From Paroedura picta (Eukaryota > Chordata > Lepidosauria > Squamata > Gekkonidae): a stretch of 64,000 bases of DNA. Shown here piece after piece: positions 1 through 12,500 of the stretch. Both the position numbers and the translations under genes were made by a program. The stretch's first letter is position 1; each line of letters begins with the position of its first letter. The notes under the pieces were generated by a model. It saw only the letters and a program-made list of their open reading frames with translations, searched no databases and was not told the origin of the DNA. The DNA lies in assembly GCF_049243985.1 (NCBI RefSeq), contig NC_135384.1, positions 14,070,501 through 14,134,500 of the forward strand, read 5' to 3'.

Positions 1-56
1 AATGAGGATGTAGCTAAATGAATAAATGGTACACAGCGTATGAATGAATGACTTAC

Positions 57-298
57 ATAGGCTCAGAAATAAACAATTGTGTCGGCTGCTCTTTGAATGA
101 GGGAGCTTCGTATGCATAGAAGACTTGAGAAACAATCTCACCGACAATCAGGTCACCGGGCTGATAAGATGCATGAGGAATAGGAAGAAAATCGACAGTT
201 GTGGCGCATTGGGTGGGATTCTTCTTGCATGCAGCCTGGCTCAGCAATAAAAGCAGCAGCAGTACAAATATCCTCCTTGTGACTAACTTTTCCTCCAT
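57..298 (-). CDS. V2R gene A, exon 1 (partial gene, runs off left edge)
   Basis: First coding exon of a vomeronasal type-2 receptor. It begins at the ATG at 296-298 (MEEKLVTRR), with a leucine-rich signal peptide ending near SQAACKK. It continues into the start of the Venus-flytrap ligand domain (DFLPIPHASYQPGDLIVGEI, then VSQVF and the closing SEP). The exon ends at AT|GTAAGT, a good donor whose GT lies at 55-56, leaving a codon in phase 2 exactly as in genes B, C and D. All other exons would lie to the left of the window. The ATG choice follows the paralogues, where the only upstream in-frame start-like codons are not ATG. Whether the whole gene is functional cannot be seen. Confidence 0.9.
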
Positions 299-600
299 TT
301 CCAGCTGTCTGCTGACATGCACTGTGTCATCAGCATGTTTTTTTCTGATTTTCCATGAATCAGGAAATGAATCTGCTGGTGTTCTTGAGCTAATTTAACC
401 TATAATGACATGCTAGAAGAAGGTTAATGGATAGTTTACCCCCTTTACCTTCATTACTCACTAAGATGCATTTCCTGGGGCTTCTTAGATTCTCTTTATT
501 TGATGAACTTGTTTTTCCTTTGCCCATTCTCACTTTCTTTTAAGAAATGACTTTACTGATACATATACAGAAAGACAAATTATGATGCTCTCTGTATCTA

Positions 601-960
601 TGTATCAAAGCCTTGCTAATTTATGGGGATTTTAGATGCCATGAATGCCCCTGGACATTTCTTGCCTAGCAAGAAAACAACTGTAATTATTGGGCATACC
701 TTCCTAATTATAGTGGTGTTGACAGTTTGGGCCTTGGTCTCAAATGTCCATGGCCAGCGGCATAATTTAACTTAATATGTACGCATGCAAAGGCATGCTA
801 AAAGAGGAAACCCTTCATTCTGTTTGGTTTGGAGAACTTCAGATTCTTAGGATCTTTCCAAATGACCAGAAAATACATTTGGTCTGTAATAATTAATAAG
901 TAAAACTTATAATGATAGTAATCTAAGCATTATCCTCTGATAATGTCTGCTGATTGTGAG
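601..960 (-). promoter_or_regulatory. Conserved upstream block of V2R gene A (candidate control region)
   Basis: This stretch lies 300-660 bp upstream of the gene A ATG. It aligns by eye with blocks at 16405-16740 (gene B), 30900-31230 (gene C) and 46735-47080 (gene D). Shared anchors read on the plus strand include TGGACATTTCTTG, CAAGAAAACAAC, GCCTTGGTCTC, AATGACCAGAAAATACATTT and ATTAATAAGTAAAA. Being kept even in the divergent gene B suggests promoter function, but simple descent from a duplicated flank explains C and D equally well. No TATA box or start site was identified. Confidence 0.35.
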
Positions 961-1026
961 CTGAATTGTAACACTGAATTTGAAATTATTCTATACCAAT
1001 GTCTAAAAAAAACCTGTGATGTTGCC

Positions 1027-1247
1027 AAAGGCCTGTCTATGAGGTTCCCAACCTTCAATTAGAGGGATGGTGTCCTTCCAGAATTACAGTTCAACTTTAG
1101 TCTACAGAGATTAGTTTCTCTGGAGAAAATGAGGCTTCTGTAGCATCAATGATCCTAGGCAGCTCCCTTCATTTCCCAAACAGAGCCCTTCTTGGACCCT
1201 GCCCCCAAATCTCTAGAAGCTTTCCAATCCAGAGTTGGCAACCCTAA
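1027..1247 (+). repeat. Short interspersed repeat ending in GTTGGCAACCCTA
   Basis: About 200 bp of a non-coding repeat whose consensus has a GGAGAAAATG core, a CCCCAAATCTCTAG section and the terminal phrase GAGTTGGCAACCCTAA. Homologous copies sit at 31299-31482 and 47143-47358 in the equivalent place upstream of genes C and D, so the insertion predates the duplications. A more decayed copy lies at 5437-5640. I cannot assign a class with certainty. Confidence 0.5.
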
Positions 1248-2266
1248 GGTCACCTTTTGTCTAATGACCACAATCGTATATTGTAATAAACGTCTCTGTA
1301 ACACTCGTACAACCCAAAATAAATTACACATTTCTATTTGGGATTATGTTACTACTCCAAGACAATATTCCAGTGTATTGTGGTAGAAAAGATCCTGGTG
1401 GGGTGGTGGTGGAGTGAAACACACTTTTGCATGAGCCAGAACATTTCCTTGCAGTACATTCATTCTTCCCCATTTTCACATTGAATACCTCAGTAATTCT
1501 TTTGCTTTATTAAGCTGTAATGTTTATTTTCATTTCAGAAAAATGTAGCAAAGCATATAATTCTATGATATTAGAAAACTAATACAAACTTTCCCCAATT
1601 TTAAACTGAAACCTTATCATGTTAGTAATGGCTGACATTGTCTGCATGCTTCCCACCTCCAGGTTTTAAGGACCCATGAAGCTAGTGCTTTTTGGTCAGG
1701 CCAACCTATTCATAATTCTGACACTTTGCTGCAAAAAATATCATGGAGTTTTTTCCCCCCTTCAGCTCTTGATTTTTAAAAAATCATGCCAGTGTCAGCA
1801 TTACCAGATTTCTGAAGTTGTTTTTCATGACAGGTTTTTCCCTCTGTTTGTTAAGTAGGTGGTAAATGACAAGAAATTGGTAGGAAATAATCTCCTATTT
1901 GGAAAAGCTCCTAGAGTCACTTTGCATTCTGAAACACACACATATACATATCAATCTAATCCTCAACTATAACCCCATCTGTGGATACTTAAATCATGGA
2001 TTGAGGCTACATCGATGAAATGAGTTTTTTATTCAATGTGAAATGAATGCCTGGTTTGCATTGAAAAATAATTTATTTAATCATTCCAAAATACAGTTGC
2101 TTTTTCCTATTACTTTGATGCAATGCACTGTCTTCAGCTGAGAGAGGCTGCTTCAGCAGGCCCCCTCCTCAGAAATGCATTTGTACACATTGCAGGGATC
2201 CAGTTGACTCAATTGCCTCTATGTTTTGTTACAACCCCCATTCTATTTTTGTAAATAATGTATTAC
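1248..2266. other. Intergenic sequence, part homologous to upstream flank of genes C and D
   Basis: Positions about 1250-1660 still align with 31480-31860 and 47360-47750 (for example AAACACACTTTTGCATGAGC and the TTGAATA segment). The rest, to 2266, holds no gene, RNA or repeat that I recognise. Short open frames here have no family resemblance. Confidence 0.4.
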
Positions 2267-2279
2267 TACCTGGACTGGT

Positions 2280-2570
2280 AAAAGGTAAGAGCCTTTTGTG
2301 GTGCAGAGTGGTAAGGCAGCAGACATGCAGTCTGAAAGCTCTACCCATGAGGCTGGGAGTTCGATCCCAGCAGCCGGCTCAAGGTTGACTCAGTCTTCCA
2401 TCCTTCCAAGGTTGGTAAAATGAGTACCCAGTTTGCTGGGGGGTAAACGGCAATGACTGGGGAAGGCACTGGCAAACCACCCCGTATTGAGTCTGCCATG
2501 AAAACGCTAGAGGGCATTACCCCAAGGGTCAGACATGACCTGGTGCTTGCACAGGGGATACCTTTAACTT
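2280..2570 (+). mobile_element. tRNA-headed SINE with BovB-like tail
   Basis: The head carries an A box (GTGGTGCAGAGTGG) and a B box (GAGTTCGATCCC) of a tRNA-derived RNA polymerase III promoter. The 3' part ends in GGGTCAGACATGACC and a CCTTTAACTTTACC tail, like Sauria SINEs, which borrow the BovB LINE end for mobilisation. A 13-bp direct repeat, TACCTGGACTGGT, flanks it at 2267-2279 and 2571-2583. Several substitutions against the other copies in the window indicate moderate age. Confidence 0.85.
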
Positions 2571-2689
2571 TACCTGGACTGGTTGCTTACATAATATCCA
2601 CTCTCATCAGTAGGATGGCAAGACTGTGTCCTGGCTATTCGAGGAGATAAATTGATTTATTACTGCCACCATCTTAAGTTTAATAATTT

Positions 2690-2815
2690 TAACAATGTAA
2701 TCAGGGTATTCTAGGGGGGTTATTGTATTTTTACTCTTCTATTGTGTAAACCGCCGTGAGCCCGAACGGGAATGGCGGTATATACATTCAAGTAATAAAT
2801 AAATTCATTAAATAT
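2690..2815 (+). mobile_element. L2-like LINE 3' end (short fragment)
   Basis: The segment has the typical 3' UTR phrase GTAAACCGCCGTGAGCC, then GGCGGTATATAC, closing with an AATAAATAAAT tail. The same phrase in better condition ends the L2-like copies at 17225-17905 (plus) and 51969 (minus). It is severely 5' truncated, with no coding part. Confidence 0.6.
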
Positions 2816-2879
2816 TATAGAACAATAGAACAAAGAATATATTAGATTACTGTTGTAGTGGAGGTTGGGGGAAGACATT

Positions 2880-4475
2880 TGTTATCCTCCTCTTTTATGT
2901 TGCCATACACATGCAGAAGTATGATTTCCAATTAAGAAATACTAGAGACTTCTGGGCAGAGATAACAGGTTCCATTTGCCCACCTAATTCAATCTACTCT
3001 TCATCCATTACAGCATCTGATTGGATGGGACATTTTTCAAATCTTTTTTTCAGAACTGGTTCTAGCAGAGGCCTTCCAGGATTCTCAGATTCTGTCTAAT
3101 GTACCCATCTGGCCTCCTGTTTCTCAAGAAGAGATCTTCAAACTCATAGTTTCAATGAAATCAGACAAAGCACTGGGCCCTGATGCCATTCCTACTGACC
3201 TAATTAAAAACAACACAGATTGGTGGTCTGAACCACTAGCTCATCTACTCTCCTTAATTGATAAATTTAGGGTCCTACCCAATTCATGTCTGAACTCCAT
3301 TATAGTCCCAAATTTTTAAAAAGGAGTGCCAATATTCTTAGCAATTATCAACCCATAAATTTATTATCTGTCCTGGACATTTATTATCTGATGGATATGC
3401 ACCTAGGTTAAATGACCATTCCATTCCTCTCTTGCTATATACAAATGGTGCAGTTCTTCTTTCCATCTCTAAGATTGGGCTCAAGCATCTACTCTCAGCC
3501 ATTTCATCCTTTTGCTCTCAAAGCAGCCTGTTTATCAAACTTGAAAAATCTAAGATTATGATCTTCTCTAAGGACTGGAAATGCAGCTGATCAAAAGTGG
3601 ACAGAAATTCTGTGAAGCAAGTTAAATGTTTCCATTATTTGGGAGTTCATTTCCACTACAAACTCAATTGGTGCTTTCATCAGAAAGTGGCACTCACTGC
3701 AGCAAAGAACTAGTTAAATCAGGTTTCATGTTTTCACTTTCATACTGGGAACCAATTTGTGCCAGCAGGGATCCAGATTTTTCAGTTGAAGGTTGTTAAT
3801 CAACTCTGGATTGAGGCATGAATGCTGAAGTGGATCGTATAGCCGCAGGTTTTTTTTCATCATATTTTGGGTCTTCCAAACATGATTAGTCTTTCCACCC
3901 TGAGTGTCAGTTAGCTGTCATCTAGCGCATGGATATCTACTATCAAATTTTTGATAAAATGGCATTATCGCTCCAGTCCTAATAATCTCTTGTATGATCT
4001 GCCAAGTGACCCCTTTGTTTCTAATTGGTACTGGCAGATCCAACATGAAATACACACTATGGGTATTAACTTAGAATCTTTGGTTAATTATGGGGAGTCT
4101 CAATTATTCGGCATTATTAGACAGAGAATCTGTGATACTGAGAGACAAACCATTGAAGCAGGAATCAATTGGACTTGTTCCCCCTGCTTCTTCAGCCTGA
4201 CTTCTACTGCAGATCATGGAGTAGGACTATTTGCAAAGTCTTATTACCCGCTCCACCATCATGCTTTTATACTCACTAGATTAAACATCTCCCCCTCAGC
4301 TATTCTCTCAGGTAGATATAGTAATGTACCAATGAGGAAAAGATTATGCAAATGTTGTCAACTAGACCCTGACTCAGTGTAAAACATTCTTCTTTATTGT
4401 CCACATTTTATGCTCAGACATTGATTTATTGATCCTATCAGTACAAAAATCTTCTGGTCCCATGGACAGTTTCAC
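2880..4475 (+). mobile_element. Decayed non-LTR retrotransposon (RT plus C-terminal zinc-knuckle type)
   Basis: Translations on the plus strand show a reverse transcriptase start (SQEEIFKLIVSMKSDKALGP, then DAIPTDLIKN, about 3125-3210). A degraded catalytic box follows (LLYTNGAVLL in place of LLYADD, about 3430-3460). The C-terminal region (3951-4380) ends with RLCKCCQLDPDSV and a following cysteine-histidine pattern. Stops and deletions interrupt it throughout. The C-terminus resembles the better preserved copy at 59092-59701, so both probably belong to one I/Jockey-like LINE group; the exact clade is uncertain. Confidence 0.65.
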
Positions 4476-5085
4476 ACATAGAATCATAGAATCATAGAAT
4501 CATAGAATCATAGAGTTGGAAGGGACCTCATGGGTCATCTAGGCCAATCCACTGCACTATGCAGAACTGTCACATCCCTATCACTCATCTGCTATAATCT
4601 GCCACCCCCTTGAGCCTTCACAGAATCAGCCTCTCCATCACATGGCTATCTAGCCTCTGTTTAAAAATTTCCAAAGATGGAGAACCCACCACCTCCTGAG
4701 GAAGCCTGATCCACTGAGAAACCGCTCTAACTGCCAGGAACTTCTTCCTGATGTTTAGACGAATTTCTTTTGAATTAATTTCATCCCATTGGTTCTGGGG
4801 CAAGAGAAAACAAATTTGCTCCATCCTCTATATGGCACCCTTTTAAATACTTGAAGATGGTTATCAAATCTCCTCATAGTTGTCTCCTTTCTAGGCTAAA
4901 CAGACCAAGCTCCCCCAACCTTTCCTCATACGTCTTGGTCTCCAAACCCCTCATCATCTTTGTTGCCCTCCTCTGGACACGCTCCAGTTTGTCTGTATCC
5001 CTCTTCAAATGGGGTGCCCAAAACTGAACACAGAACTCCAAGTGAGACCGAATCAGAGCAGAGTACAGTGGTACCATCACCTCCT
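4476..5085 (-). mobile_element. CR1 LINE 3' fragment
   Basis: Read on the minus strand, 5080-4874 gives [20 protein letters not shown] and [15 protein letters not shown], the C-terminal signature of CR1 ORF2. The segment 4824-4618 gives SQWIRLPQEVVGSPSLEIFK. The 3' end is the repeated ATTCTATG octamer tail (plus strand CATAGAATCATAGAATCATA, about 4479-4515). It is strongly 5' truncated, and the frame shifts once between the two coding pieces. Confidence 0.85.
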
Positions 5086-5436
5086 ATGATGGTACTCAAT
5101 ATTCACTAGCTGAGAAATCCCCAGAAATAACCGAATCCGTGGCCGAATACTTGGAGATAGTGATACAAAGGGACAAACGGCTAGACTAGAAATAATTCTA
5201 GTTCATGAGCATATACAAAATATTGTTTACTGAGCATTATGGAGAAGTGAATTATTGTATCATGTCCTATTATTTATTTCATTTATTTGTTTTAGCTATA
5301 ATTATGTAATTATTATTAATTACTGTTAACTATGAATTAATCCATAATTAGTTTTATTTAGATGATGACATTTAATGATTTTGAATTTGAATTTGAATAT
5401 GATTTCCTAACTTTTTTCACAAATAAGTCTGAAATA
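5086..5436. other. AT-rich spacer downstream of gene B
   Basis: No gene or repeat recognised. A minus-strand AATAAA hexamer (plus TTTATT at 5353-5358), about 315 bp beyond the gene B stop codon, is a possible polyadenylation signal. In such AT-rich sequence this is weak evidence. Confidence 0.25.
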
Positions 5437-5640
5437 GTGTTACCATCCTCCAGGTGAGGGGTGGAGATCTCCCTGGGTGTTGATTGTTCTCCAGATTACA
5501 CAGATCAAATTCCCTGAAGGAACTAACAAAATGGCAGCATTGGAGAGTGGAATCTCACTAAGGTCATCTTTCTCTGTATTGTTCTCAGGTACAACACACA
5601 AATGGCCAGCAGTTTTATGACCCAGAATTGTCAACCCTGT
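5437..5640. repeat. Decayed copy of the GGAGATCTCC / TTGTCAACCCTG repeat
   Basis: The segment starts with ATCCTCCAGGTGAGGGGTGG and ends with AATTGTCAACCCTGTTC. It shares the order and wording of the repeat at 1027-1247. It lies immediately downstream of the last exon of gene B and could be part of its 3' UTR. Confidence 0.4.
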
Positions 5641-5670
5641 TCTGAAAATAAAAATAATCCCATACTTTGG

Positions 5671-6572
5671 TTAACTTTTCCTTCTTATTAATTGATCCCT
5701 GTTATTCAGCTCAGGCCTCAGAACAATGATGTAGCATTTAGGGCAAAAGATACAACCTAGTAAGCCAGCACTGGAGGCCAAGATGGAAAAGATCTCCACA
5801 GCCACCATAGACTTCCCTTTGGTGCTCAGGTAGGTTGGAAGAAAGGACAACCAAACACTGCAAAAGACTAACATGCTGAAGGTGAGGAACTTGGCTTCAT
5901 TGAAACTGTCTGGTAACTTCCTAGCAAAGAAAGCCACAGCGAAGCTGGCAGTGGCCAGGAAGCCCATATAGCCCAAGACACAGTAAAACATGGCCACAGA
6001 GCCCTCATTACACTGCAGGATGATTTCTGCTGTGATTGAATGCATGTCCATATCAGGGAAGGGAGGGGAAGTACTCAGCCAAAGAGTACAAATGCCTGCT
6101 TGGATAGAGGAGCAGAAAAGGACCACGGAAGTTGCCATTCTCTTCCCAAACCATTTCCTCATCCTAGAATCTGGTTTAGTAGCCATGAAGGCTAAAACAA
6201 CAGTGATGGTTTTGGCCAACACACTGGAAATGGCCACAGAAAAGACAATGCTGAAAATAGTTTGTCGGAGAAGGCAGGTCACTTGGAAAGGTCTTCCAAT
6301 GAAGAGCAAGGAGCAGAGGAAGCAGAGAAGAAGGGAGATCAGGAGAATGTAGGTGAGGCTCCGGTTGTTGGCTTTGACGATGGGAGTCTCCTGGTGCTTT
6401 ATGAAAATCCCAAGAACCAAAGTTGTGATTAGAGAGAAAGAAATAGCCAACATGGCTAAGGCCATTCCTAATATTTCTTTGTAATTGAGGAAAATGAGGA
6501 CCTTGGGAATGCATTGATCTTGGTTAATATTGGGATACTGATCTTGTGGACATTTCACACAGGCATCCGTAT
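5671..6572 (-). CDS. Gene B exon 6 (seven-helix domain)
   Basis: 902 bp ending at a TAA stop (5671-5673). Acceptor TTTTTTCCCAG has AG at 6573-6574. It encodes DACVKC, the last linker cysteine, and all seven helices, closing with RDQLIRRKS. No internal stop. Confidence 0.95.
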
Positions 6573-9500
6573 CTGGGAAAAAAGCAGTTGTAATTTAATA
6601 TCTGTGGATATTGAAAGTTAAATTTCTGTTGGATCCAATATGTATGTTATTAATTATGTTACCAGATAATGTTAAAATGTATGAAGAACTTGTAAAATAT
6701 ATGGTAACAGCTGCTAGGAACCTCTGTGCATGAAGATGGAAAAAAATATTAATCACCAGACATTATGGACTGGTTAAACAAACTGACAGAATACAGGACA
6801 ATGGTGCCCCCACCTTTTTTCCCTTCAGAATAACCTGAAATGTATAGAGAAGTTGCAAAGTGGAATTACAACATTGTCCTTTTAGGGCATTTTCTGATGT
6901 CCCCTAGGAAGCTTTTGCCACTTAATTGCTCATTTTTAATAGGAGATATCTCTTAATGGGGGGTGGGGGAGAAGAATTGCCAGATTCCAGACAGGTTATT
7001 TCTAACTTGGACTGAGCTTTGAAATCTCATATTTTGAAAACAAAAGCCAATTGAGTTCTTTGGTATGGATTGCAGGTACAGTTCAGTGTTACCACCAGTG
7101 TTACCAGGGTGAATCATGTCCACTGATGCATCTTTGTAGACATGTATGAGGTGTCTTGAAGGGCATCCAAATGTAGTGCAAGGAACAGGAGCAAGGGATG
7201 GAGGTTACAGACATCTGAGGGATGCTATGTTGGAATCACATTAATCAAGAAAGGTAGAGTAATTTGGGGAAGAAGGAAAGAAACATTTTGTGTAGATTAT
7301 GTTTTTCTCCCCAAGATTATTTCTGAATTCAAGATATGGCTGAATAATTGTATTATTCAAGAAGGGGAAACAGTGAGGGGTTTGTGTTCCTATCTCCTCA
7401 ACATCACAAACTGTGGATCCTATCATTATATCAGTTTATATTCTTATGGATGCTCTCTCTCTATATTGCTTGTCCTACCTTCATCCTGAGAAATTGTTCC
7501 TTCTGGACATGGAGCACAATCATAGCAACAGAAGTCCTGCCCTTCCTTCTTTTTCCTGCTGTAGCCTGGATGACAATGTTCATTGCAGACCGAAAGGGGC
7601 AACACCTGGCCAGGAGCAAAATGGACAATTAGTACGAAGTACATATTCACTGAGAACATATGCTATTTCGGTAGCTTTTGGATAAGGAAAATGGCAATAG
7701 GATTCTCCTTCAATGAAGCACTTTATAAAGCACATTCCTGCTTGACAATTCTAGCCTTTCATGTGGTCAAAGGGCATTCTTTTTGCCTTTTTCATCACCA
7801 GAAAACAGACTGGTTGAATCCATCCCATGAGGTCAAATATTCTTAAGATCTCTTTCCATATAAAAAGAGAGGCAGAGCTCTAAAACAGAGGGCAGCTGAA
7901 TTTTATTACTTTTTATGCTCTTTAAAAGTTGATTGTAAGTCTCACCTGGTTAAAAGTTCTGTGCCATGTTATTTGATCCTCATTCAGGGTCAGCTCATTG
8001 CCTGGAGGAGCCTGAGGATCCAGCCTTCCCACTTTCACTCTTGCAAAAGAGCCATTTTGGAATGTTACCCAGTTTGTAACATCAAAACCAACTTTCAGTT
8101 CTCCATTTTCATCAAAACATATAGTGTCTCCAGCACTGTTGTTGAACTGGATGCTTCTGAGAAAGCGATGGAGCTAATAGAGAGAAAAGGTAAGGGGAAA
8201 AAAATACTCAAATGCTAAAATCCTTACGATGATCATTGATCTCTTAACTAAACCATGTAAAGTTTACATGATCACATTTGTTGGGGAGGGGTTAAGGTCA
8301 TTGAATGTCATGTCAAAAAATGACTTCATCTAACCAGAGAATATAGTTGAGAGATTCTTTGATGATCAGGCAAACAGGGGGTTTAGTATTCAACCTGTTT
8401 TGCTTTGGATAAGACCCCTTCTACAAAGGATAAATGTCTTACCTTGGATGTGTTGACAAACTGAAGCATAGAACTTTGTATTTCATCCGTCCTTTCAACA
8501 CTATTGGCCTATCTGCCAGTTTGATCCTGCTTTTAGAGGCATTGTATAGTTATGACTTTAGATGCTAAAGCTGCTTCCAGGTTGGTCAGATAAAATGAAT
8601 AATATGTGGATCTCCATTTGGAGGACTCTCAGGCCCATTCTGCACAAGGTTCAATGTGGCAAATTGGTTTCAGAAAGAAAAAATTGAATTTTAAATAGTG
8701 GAATTCGGCGTAACGCATTCCTGCCTTTGTAGTGGAATCCAGTTGCGTTTCAATCGTATCCCACAGGTTTCCGGTCTCGGCAAAAATCGCTAAAAGGGAA
8801 GCAATTTTTTCCGTGCTTTGTCCCGCCCCTGGCCATTAATCAAGCGAGCAGCCAATGGGCGGTTGTTACCATGCTCCGGAAAAGCCCCTTTGCTTTTAAG
8901 AACAGTTAAAAAAAAGAAAAACACACGTTGCAACGAATATGCCTTGCTTCCTTGCTTCCTCCTAATGTAGAGATCCATCTAGCTGGCAGCTGGCATGTGA
9001 GCTGCCGATTCATCGTTGCCATGCTACCCCGAGTGAAAAAAAAATCCCCCCCCCATGCACAGGCACAATTTTCAGCCGAAAATAAAGGGAACTTGCAAAC
9101 GGGGCTGTGTTGTGCTTGATGACTTGAGGCGAGCTTTAAAGCAGCTCTGTGGAGGGACTGCAGCTGGAGAAGCCTCGCTGGGTAAATGAAGGCTCGCCGG
9201 TTCGTTGCTTTCCACTCGCTCCGAGAAAAAAAATGGCGTTCGCTTCGCTGGAAGTTCAGAGGAGAGAGCCAGGGGGAGGGACTTTGCTGAAACCGCAATG
9301 ATGTTTACGCACAGGTCTTTTTTGCTAGTATTGCAGATTGCTTGCAAGAGAATAGCACTTTTTGGAGGGTGAATCCACTTTTCCCGATTTCCCTAGAAGC
9401 GTTTCAATGAATCGCTTTTAGCGGGACTATTTCAGGAGTGTGACAGATTGTGTACGATGTCGCAAATAACTGCATATTAGTAGCGATTACAATTTGCCAC

Positions 9501-12500
9501 ACTCCTGCAACATTGAACTTGTGCGGAATGGACCTCAGAAATTACTCCTGCACCATAAAAGCTTGTAGTACACCAGTATTAGATAACAGGGATCTACACT
9601 AGCTATGAATTTGGTTGAAACAGATTGAAATATGTAGCATGTTTGTACCTATAAAGATCCCTATGAACTAAGACCTAAAAGAAAGTCTACCCAATAAATA
9701 AACTTGTTCCCCAGTCAGTATAATCCTCAGAGAACACAACCTGTGAGCCCCCCACTGATGGTTTGAAGGGGGAATAATTTAGATATTGGTCCTTTTCTCC
9801 TTCTGTAGCATCAGGCTCCTAGACTCCAGTCTAAGAGAACTTTGTTTGGAACCATATTTAAAATCACTGAGAAAGTAAAGACCATTTTGTCAGTGTCTCA
9901 GGTCTAACATTTCATTGATGTCTTACTTTTATTTATTTCATTTTCTTTTGTGCTGCTATGTATAAAAATGTTCTTCAAATTTAATATTAATGTCTCAGGG
10001 TACTATATATTACCATCAAATGTTTCTGCTACTTTTAACAGCTTGAGTATGCTGATTGATATCTCTGGTTTCTTGGTTTTATCTGTATATTGACTTTGGA
10101 GCTGTTTCATTGCTCTTGATTATTTTTGTATGTTAGGTACACAGAGGTCTTATTGGGCATGTGTCTTAAGGTGAAGATATGCAATATGAGTATCAAAACT
10201 GATATTCAAAAAGAAACAGATCATTGCCCGAGAAGGCGGAGCCATGGCACTTGGATAGCTCGAATACTTCGAGCTCCTGTTCCACTGAGGGTCAATCGCT
10301 GCTGTGATTGACAGAATTGGGTTTTGGGTACGCTAAGCCACCCATAAATCTTCTCAGGAATTCCTTGTGAATCTCTGGGGCCTCTCTGTTCCGCAGGAAA
10401 ATTAATCTCCCACTGGAACGTAAGCTCAGTGTGCACAGGGTCCAGCAAGCGCCGTCCGCCATCTTAAAATCTTTTTTCCTTTTCCTCCTTTTTCAACTCT
10501 GCAATCTACAAAGCTTATTTTAATCTACAAAGCTAATTGGATACCTCCCAGCAAGACCTTCGACTCACCACAACTCCGGAGTGAAAACATCTGGCAGACA
10601 TCAGATCGAGCCTACAAACAGTGAGTGGGGTTTCCCCCGGCACCCTCTTCCCTGGAATGAACTCTCGGTGTGGAGAGTTGCTTTCGCTAATCCAAACAAG
10701 CCAGAGTGACAGGAAGACTATTTATTACCACTGAGGGGGTGAAACTGCCAAATTCCAAGATATTGAGTCATTAATCAACGCAGAGATGCAAGTGCTTTCC
10801 CGCTTCTCCGTCTTTACTTTTCCCCCCGTTTCTGGCTCTGCTTGATGCCACCTCATTATGAGGTAGGCTAATTTTCTTTTCTAAGCAGAAGAAGGACTTA
10901 AATTAACTCAAACTAATAAGTAACAGCTCTTATTGCATCTGTTTTTGTCTTCGAAGATAAGAGAGATTAGAGCCGTGGAATCTCGCGAGAAATAAGCTTT
11001 AGAGACATTCCTTTAATTCAAAACAGACTGTTGCTTTCGTTAGGACTCTGTAGGACCTCTACTGGTTATTTGCAAAATTGCAAATATATTTTGGAAACAA
11101 CATATGCATAATTGATTAAGTCTAACAAAATTTCAAACCTGGAACATGTTTTCGTTTAAAAAATTTGCATATCTTCTAGAGAAACAAACACAAGACCTGA
11201 AAGAATCTATAAATGGCTCACTTAAAAATATGCTCATGGAGTTTAAAGGCATTAAGGAAGAAGTCTCTAACAGGAATGATGAACCAATAGTAGTGGCTGA
11301 TGATAGCTCTAAACAAGGTGGAAAATTACCAGCAGAAGAGGAATCTGAAATTATGGAGATGGAAAAGGGGATGTCAGAGTCTTGCAGCTCAGATAAGGAC
11401 ACCCTACCTGAGAAGATATATAGCCACTCCAAAGCAACAATACACAAGAATCAATTAAAAGACATATGGATCTGCGGTGAAAGCAATCGATTGAAAGGAG
11501 CTTCATGGAAAAACATCTGTACTGATATTGGAGTCCAGGAGGTACAACTGCTTCAAGATTTATCGATGTATACTCCGAGGGAAAGACTACAACTGTACTT
11601 TCCCAGCCAAAGACCAATAGGACAGAACATTAGTCAACGGGAGCCGCAAGACGTAATAAGCCTCGAAATGAGACCCCCTTAAGAAGCTTGGGGAATGGAA
11701 ATGTAACACAGTGGTTGAAATTCTTTTCCTCTTTTACCTCCTTTATGTAGCCATATAGGCAATATAACTAGTTAAGAAGTTAATCTGGGGTCTAAGATCT
11801 TTTAAGTAAGCTGAATTTGTATTATTAAACCTAATTTCGCAGTGTCTACCAGCCCAAAATTAAAGCATAACTAAAAGGAGACACCTAATGGAATGGGCTT
11901 ACATTATAGTGTGGGGTTTCAGATTTCCTATGATAGCTGAATTTGAATTATCTAACATATCTCTGTAGTGACTTTCAGCCTAAATTTAAAGCATAACTAA
12001 AAGGAGGTTTCTAACTGAGGAGGTGTAAATATAACTAACGAAAAATTTATTCTACTAATTAATGAAGACTCCATTTTATTATTTCTGGTATTAACAATGT
12101 ACACTTATATATATTTGTTTCTCTTCTTTCTGTACAACTAAGCAGGCTTATTTTTTTTTCCTTTTTCCCTTTCTCTAGTGGAAATGTGGAGGGCTCTAGG
12201 ACTACGTTAAGTATAAACTATTTATGATTGTTAAAAATATCAGAAACTATGCAAACAAATGTTGAAATGATGGTAACAAAGTAGACTTCTCTTTTTAAAT
12301 GTGGTGTAAATGTGAAAAAGTCTATAAAAAGTCTATAAGCTTTGGGTAAAAGTCCATAATATTGTAGCCAGTCTTATAATCTTAAATGGAGAGAAGAGGG
12401 TTTTTAAGATTGAAACGGGGAACCAAAATGTTTTTCCACAGTGCTTCCTAACCCACATACAGAGCTTCTTCTTCTATGCGACGACGGCAGCAAAACTAGA

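Noticed and set aside
2290-2360. tRNA-like sequences at SINE heads as real tRNA genes
   Set aside because: They have pol III boxes but no complete cloverleaf, and they continue into SINE bodies.
5990-6352. Plus-strand open frame opposite exon 6 of gene B (and similar ones in C, D, E)
   Set aside because: Antisense shadow of a conserved coding exon; no independent motif.
8906-9347. Overlapping minus-strand frames of 90-130 codons
   Set aside because: They lie inside the TIR element, share no family and use GC-rich non-coding sequence.
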